Source: Lumnitzera littorea (taxonomy: Eukaryota; Streptophyta; Magnoliopsida; Myrtales; Combretaceae). From it: 64,000 nt of DNA. The DNA is taken from contig JAMXBB010000009.1 in NCBI GenBank assembly GCA_024138015.1, positions 11,798,052 through 11,862,051 of the forward strand. The letters run 5' to 3'. The translations under genes were made by a program, and so were the position numbers. Below are positions 58,397 through 64,000 of this stretch, piece after piece. Under the pieces are notes generated by a model. It had not been told where the DNA came from, made no database searches, and was given only the letters and a program-made list of their open reading frames with translations. Every line of letters starts with the position of its first letter. The first letter of the stretch is position 1.

Positions 58397-59818
58397 TTCA
58401 TTTACTTTTTTTTTTTTTAAATCCACCCACTAGTGAATAAAACCTTATAATTCACAAGTAAAGAGAAATTGCATGAAGGATGATCTTTTTTGTTTTGGAG
58501 CGAGGAGTAAAATGGACACCTTTTCAACCATTGATGGATGGAAATAATAGCAGTTGGAAAGAGAGGCAATCCGGGCCCCAGTTTAACGTGGTTGGTGTGC
58601 TTGTCCATGTAGCTAAGATTCCAAAGTGCCTTCGATTCGTCCGTAGTCCTCTTTTAGTTCCTATGTGTTTCTTCCTCTTCTTCTTCTTTTCATTACTCTT
58701 CTTCATTTTTTTTTATTTTTTATTTTTTTTTTGTCTTTTAAACATGCTATCTCTTCTATTACATTATATACTACCTTAAGTAGAAGTAAAAAAAAAGCGA
58801 CCATCTCAGCGTAAACTCTTAGATTCATTACTGGCAGAGAAATCTTAAAATTTTACCTATTATTATTTTGTTACGTCAAATTTATACCGTGTATCGTTTT
58901 TATCGAATTATTATTTTTTTGGGACTTGTCTTATCTTACCTTGCACTTGCACCTCAAAAATGTTGTTTGATCAAGAGGTCTGTTAGTGAATAGTGATCAA
59001 GATGTTGCTTCAAGGGACATGCTTTTTGTCCTTGTTGCGATAAACTTCGCTCAGATAGTTTACTCGAACATGTATAAGGATGAATAGTTAAATAGATAAA
59101 TTACGTTGTATAAAAGGATTAGGTCGAATTAGATTAAACTGTTTGAGTTTTCTAAAAGCAAATTTTTCATTTTTTATTTTCAAAGGAGATATTCATGAAA
59201 ATATGTAAGAATAAATGACCAATCAGTAATTGAGTTACTTTTAAATAACTAATAGCACTATACAATATAATAACAATACAATAACAAAAGAAGGGCAGCA
59301 TTTTCTTTGAATATTTATTGAGGTGGCAAAATCTCCACCTTTTTGCACAGTGTGTTTATTCCATTTTTTTTTTCCTTCGATATTCACAATAATCTCGAAA
59401 CTTTGAAAATCAAATGGTGGTAGGAAATAATAATGTCACTATGGAAAATATAGAAGGAAAATGAGTAGCACGATTTTCCTTTTTAAAATTAAAAATATTT
59501 TATACTTAACCACCCACATCAACTATTTGGCTTCCATCCTTTCCTCTCACCATCACTCGTTAATGAAAGCCATTGATGAGCACAACTTGTTGAGATTACT
59601 ACAATATTGTTTGACACTAGTTAATAAATATCGAAAAAGGTTCGGTAAACATCAATTGTGAGAAAAACAAATGCTTAACTCAAAATCATATGCATAAAAG
59701 CATGTTTTTCAATGCCAATATACTGATACTAAGGAAATTCTCTTCCAAATCATACATATTACTGGCTTTGTTACCACCACCTACCACAGAAAGCTGTTAG
59801 ATAGTAAATACTTTGATT
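58397..59818. repeat. Upstream-region copy D (left part), no gene attached
   Basis: A direct repeat of 54270-55779, by eye about 90% identical, with small gaps (for example near 59380). It includes a copy of the conserved block at 59319-59357. No DUF4220 coding sequence lies to its left, so only the upstream region was duplicated, or the gene was lost. Confidence 0.85.
59319..59357 (-). promoter_or_regulatory. Conserved upstream block, copy D
   Basis: It reads 'gaggtggcaaaatctccacc' then 'tttttgcacagtgtgttt'. It keeps the AGGTGG-N8-CCACCT inverted repeat although no gene is attached. Confidence 0.4.
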
Positions 59819-60487
59819 TAGACTTGGATAAAGATTTGTTCCAAATTATGAACCGGTCTAGTAGTGGTTGAACCGACCCACCGTGGCAAACTACTTGGTT
59901 TTTAAGGCCTAGGCGATTTGCTTGGACGGAATCGTCAAAATTAAAAGAAATAAAAATAAAAAATAAAATAAAAAGTGGCTGGTCATTTTTCACTAGCCCC
60001 CCTAGTGTGCCCTGTCTCCTATTCCAGTTAAATTTACATTTTGTAAATTTAACTTTTGGCGCATGTGCCACAAATTTAAAATTTGCAATTCAAAATTTAA
60101 AATTCATAGTATCGAATCTTTTAAATTTAAAATTTAAAAATTTTAAAATTCAAACGATTTATTCACATATTACTTGGTCCTTATAAATAGTAGTTTCAAA
60201 TCTAGCAGTAGCTATTATATCACAAACTAATCAAATCTCTTCAACTCCAACCATTCTAGCTTCAATTTTTTTTTTCAATTGCTAAACGTTGTCAGAAATA
60301 TTTCGTTCTACTAACCATTAATATCTGTGCATAATCCTCAATTCCACTACACAAAACAATTTGCATTAATGTTGACATACACATATTCGTTATATAATTT
60401 ATGCTTTATTTTCTATTACATATTATTTCTCTCTTTCATTCATAAATCTTTGTTGGAGTAAATAAGAGAAAAAAAATATTAGCATCG

Positions 60488-62890
60488 ATGGAAAGATTTT
60501 TGCATTGTACCTTCTCCAGTAAAAAATACGATTCATCATTTAATGGGAAAAGTAAGGGTAAAGGCGTTGGAATTTTCAATATGTTGTCTACGCTACAACG
60601 GTTTGAGGACGTTCAAGTGTACTTGAATGATGAGTACGACTTGAATGAGCAGAGAATACACGATATGGTTGAGAATGTGGAAGAAAAAGTTACACCACCT
60701 CCAGGCTTCGATGTAAAACCTCATCGTATGAGTAATCGCGGTACACCACCTCCTGCCTTTGACATTGAACATTAATGCATGAATTACCAGGGCACACTAC
60801 CTTTTGGTTTCGAACCTCTACGTATGAGTGTCCTTGAACGTCATGTTAGATTTAAACTTCCTCGTATGGACGTCTCTGCACAACCCACAGAATTTGAACT
60901 CTCATAGATGAGTTGTCCCACAAGTATGTTCAATGATGAGGAGGACGACATAAAAATTATTCCTGAAATAGAAGAGAAACATATGGGACAATATGGGCCC
61001 AACAGTTTAAAAACATTCAGCTCAAGTAAACCTTTTAAACCTGGTAAGTTTAATATTTTTACTACTTATTTCCATAAAGGTTTGGACGAAAAGGGGAACT
61101 TAAGAGCATTCTACAATTACTACAACACAAGTTACTCGTGAAAAATGAGAGAAGATATGGTACTCTTAACAAGCACTTAAGGTCGAAGTATCCCAAGGAG
61201 GTGGGAATAGATAAAACGCAGCAACAGATTGCCTAAAGCGGTGGTTTATCTAGTTAAATACTAATGATGTATGATGAAGAGAGGTATAAGTATAACCTAG
61301 TACAATACTTGGCGAACATGCACTTGTCATTCAATGTAGGTGCATTAGAGTGGCAGAGTCGATACGAACAGGAGACGTTCAACCTTAACTTGCGACAGCT
61401 TAGCTGCAGAACGTTAACTTAAGCCATACAGGAGCTATATCACAAAGGTAACAGGGAGCTCACAAGTAGGTTTGCTTTCTTTGATACGTAAGTATCCATA
61501 TGTGCAGACATATGGATGGATCTTTTTCATAATAATTCTTATATGGGTATTACTATTCACTGGATAGACGATAATTGGTAACTTAATAAAAAACTATTGC
61601 CTTTAAAAGTATTTAACGATTGATACATTGTGCAAGACATTTATAAAATTATTAGAGAAATCTTAAATGAGTATGAATTAGTGAGGAAAATTTTCTCTAT
61701 TGGTTTTGATAATGCAACTGCCAATACTACATCAATATCTAATTTACAAAATTATTGTCAACCAGCGTTGAGTGGGTGGGGGGAATTTTTTTCTACATAC
61801 GTTGTCCATGTCATATTCTTAACTTGTGTGTCAAAGATGGTATTGCAGCTTTATATGATAGTATAACTCTGATCAAGAACATCGTCAAGATAATAACAAA
61901 TAAGCCATCCCTTCACAAAAAGTGGAGGAACTTTTACATGGAGTGTGGGAAGAGGCCCCAAAAGTTTAAGATTGATGTGAAACATCGCTGGAACTCAACT
62001 TATGAGTTAATGTATAGCACAGTTCTTTACAGCGAACTGTTGTATGACTTCGCAATGTATAACATGCAGGAAGTTAATATTTTTTCTAGTAACTGGGATA
62101 TATGTATCCAGTTGTTAAAAGTTTTGAAAGTTTTTTATGATACTATTAAGACTTTCTCACAGGTTTATAGGCCTAGTGTTTATTTGTTTGTTATGTTAGC
62201 CATCAGTACACTTAATGTGCTACTTTAGACCCGTGAAGACCTAAATCTGTATGTATGCATATACAATATAACATTGAAGTGGTTAACTTATTATAAAAAA
62301 ATTCCTCGTATTTATCTCGTAGCAACTATTCTAAACCCTCGTTGTAAAGCGAAATTATTACTAATGTTTTTGAAAACTTATTATGGTTATATTTAAGATT
62401 TAACAAATTTTCAAGACATATACAAGTTGGAAGCATAACAAGAAGTGTTAGTAGCGATGACTGATATAAAGGAGATGCTCAATCACTATCAAAGTCAATA
62501 CAGTGGCTAGTCATCAGTTTCTCTTTCACTACTCAACAAGGAGTGGCATTACTCATTATGTGTCAGCAGTTACTAGTGTAAAAATTGAAGAGGTAACAAT
62601 TTGGTGGTCTAATATCTAAGATGTAGCACTACACCAATATAAATTTCGAGTTTTCTAGGAATATTTTTATCAAGGACTTTGATATTTTAGAGTGGTGGCA
62701 AAGTCATAGAAGGGACTATCCACTGCTATTTCGTATTGCTCATGAAGTACTTGCTGCTTCCGTTTTAATGGTTGTCATTGAGCAAGCGTTTAGCACAACA
62801 TACTTGATCGTTGACGAACGCTGAGTCTTCTTATTTGTTGTCAATGTTGAGGTAAATACTTACATAGAAGATTGGTACAAGGCAACTTAT
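60488..62890 (+). pseudogene. hAT transposase (RICESLEEPER/DAYSLEEPER-like, broken)
   Basis: The N-terminus starts MERFLHCTFSSKKYDSSF (60488) and has a repeated TPPPGFD/TPPPAFD motif. The BED zinc finger region (about 61030-61200) reads RAFYNYYNTSYS, with Tyr at both cysteine positions. The catalytic part has SICADIWMDLFHNNSYMGIT (61495-61560), GFDNATANTTSIS (about 61705) and IRCPCHILNLCVKDGIAALY (61797-61862, one frame over), then KHRWNSTYELMYS (about 61980). The C-terminal dimerisation region (62670-62890) reads DILEWWQSHRRDYPLLFRIA and EQAFSTTYLIVDER. Frame changes and stops (for example near 60773, 60905, 61139 and 62226) prevent expression of a full protein. Confidence 0.8.
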
Positions 62891-62899
62891 AGATAACAA

Positions 62900-63660
62900 G
62901 AACCATACGGGACATCAAGTAAGGAGGATGATTACTTTAGTGATTGAAACTGATTTGATCGAACCCCAAGCTTACTTATGGGTTCTACTCCTACTCACGA
63001 ACATGAATATTTACCTTAAGGGAATATATAGTAAGTTTTTTTTTCATTATTTACGAAAAAGTTTTATTACGTATAAAAATCATTTTTTCCAATTGGTAAA
63101 AAAAAACTAAATGCTGTGGTTTTCCCAAAAGCAGTGATCTAGTTTTAGGTTTTTCCAAATTATGATCATCTAAAATTATTTTCCTTCAAAAAATTTAATT
63201 TGGATAGTTACGTACACTTGGATTTTTTTTTGCAAAATGTAAAATTGACCAACAAACTAAAGGTTTTCTAAAAATCTAAACTAAATTACAACGGTTTGAT
63301 TCCGATTAGTGAATAAGGAGGCACCTTCTAAGCGACCGTAAAATATAATAAAAAATATTTTCCCTCCAACCACTTCACTATACTCGATCAGATTAGGTAT
63401 TTATACTGTAGGAAACTTTTTATTTTTGTCCTTTTTTAATGTATGCTTTATGGATGGATGAAAGGAAAAAAAAAAGAATTACAAGGGAAAAAAAAATTAT
63501 TTAAGACCTTAAGAAAAAAAAAAAAAATTGGTTCAAGGGCCGTAACGCCCATTGTCGTTGAGTCCCTGAACTATTGGCTTACGGGCTGATCATAGTTTCC
63601 CGTGACTGCAACTCGTGAACCAACGGTTCAAAACCGGTTAAAGTCAGTTTGAACCACCGC
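62900..63660. other. 3' subterminal region of the hAT element
   Basis: AT-rich with A-runs; no gene. The last 100 bases are GC-richer and have 'aaccggttaaagtcagtttgaacc'-type inverted words near the terminus. Confidence 0.5.
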
Positions 63661-63669
63661 CTAGATCTA

Positions 63670-64000
63670 CCCTAATTTTGTTATAATTGCTACCTCGGTA
63701 TTTGCATACCTCGCAAGAATAAAATGATTTGGTAATACCTGCGTACCAATTTAAAGCACTGGACATTCAATTACTTAGTTTTTAAGTGAATAATGACATT
63801 ATCTTTTAGCTAAGGTTTCTATGGCCTATCTAAAAGTCAAGTCAATTTAACGGAAAGGGAAGAACATTTCCCCATAATCCGCAGAAAATCAGCCATTTGG
63901 TAATTGTTAATCTAAAAAGTTTTGACTTGTATACTTTGGAATTTACGGAATTTATATTTTTGACATAATATTTCTATCCTTATAAGTTAGAATTTTGACT
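63670..64000. repeat. Upstream-region copy D (right part)
   Basis: It continues the homology to copy C from 55772 on ('ataattgctacctcggtatt', 'gcgtaccaatttaaagcact'). An internal gap relative to copy C lies near 63850, where 'gtcaagtcaatttaacgg' jumps about 110 bases ahead. It runs off the window. Confidence 0.85.

Larger units (their letters stand above)
59819..63669 (+). mobile_element. hAT transposon (3851 bp), autonomous type, decayed
   Basis: The ends are TAGACTTGG on the left and, read inward on the minus strand, TAGATCTAGG on the right: short imperfect terminal inverted repeats. It is flanked by an 8 bp duplication and inserted in the duplicated upstream region D. It carries a hAT transposase pseudogene on the plus strand. 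Subterminal regions are rich in 'gaaccgg/ccggttc'-like words at both ends (59850-59900 and 63620-63655). Confidence 0.85.
59811..63677. repeat. 8 bp target site duplication of the hAT element
   Basis: The left copy ctttgatt (59811-59818) and right copy ccctaatt (63670-63677) differ by three transitions. The paralogous empty site at 55772-55779 reads ccctaatt once. Eight bases is the hAT standard. Confidence 0.75.

Noticed and set aside
58480..58779. 99-codon plus-strand frame with a Phe-rich tail
   Set aside because: Sits in the duplicated upstream region; the tail is translated T-runs and the frame is not open in the paralogous copy at 54360-54650.

Overview
The window is nuclear DNA of a flowering plant, most likely a dicot. 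It is AT-rich, has plant-type LTR retrotransposons (chromovirus, Tat/Retand, Athila and Ty1/copia types), and carries a tandem cluster of DUF4220/DUF594 membrane-protein genes, a family known from plants. The species cannot be told from the sequence. No rRNA, tRNA, CRISPR array or bacterial-style operon was seen. Almost every coding region is decayed.

1-32.9 kb is a nested stack of LTR retrotransposons. A chromovirus-like pol (G1, minus strand, 1-3823) runs off the left edge. It abuts an LTR-like block (3824-5578) related to a second one at 27465-30372. A Tat/Retand-type element on the plus strand (5579-13084) has lost its 5' LTR, gag and most of its protease. It keeps RT, two RNase H domains, integrase, a 33-35 bp minisatellite, a PPT and a 3' LTR. 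It also carries an antisense extra gene with three phase-0 introns of 69-70 bp. It sits in the integrase end of another chromovirus-like element (G2, minus strand, 13085-18459 continuing at 26571-27240). An Athila-derived element (18460-26570) with a matched pair of 1243 bp LTRs interrupts G2. That element keeps gag and protease but lacks RT, RNase H and integrase, and a 126 bp copy of host sequence lies on each side of it. Remains of a fourth gypsy gag (30376-32286) with PBS and LTR follow, then an unpaired LTR of a related type (from 32897).

34.3-39.6 kb is AT-rich non-coding DNA with simple repeats.

39.6-64 kb is a degenerate direct-repeat array built around a DUF4220/DUF594 gene. Copy A (41979-44035) is a pseudogene with frameshifts and deletions. 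Copy B (47378-47612) keeps only the 3' end. Copy C (52137-54206) is nearly intact, with one in-frame stop at codon 188. A fourth copy (D, 58397 to the right edge) has only the upstream region. A conserved block of about 40 bp lies upstream in all four. Copy B's upstream region holds a truncated copia element and an LTR fragment. Copy D is split by a 3851 bp hAT transposon (59819-63669) with an 8 bp target duplication, and the matching empty site survives at 55772-55779 in copy C.

The main points for follow-up are the intron-bearing antisense gene in the Tat element, the long duplication flanking the Athila-derived element, the dyad motif shared by that element's LTRs and internal repeats, and the birth-and-death history of the DUF4220 array.
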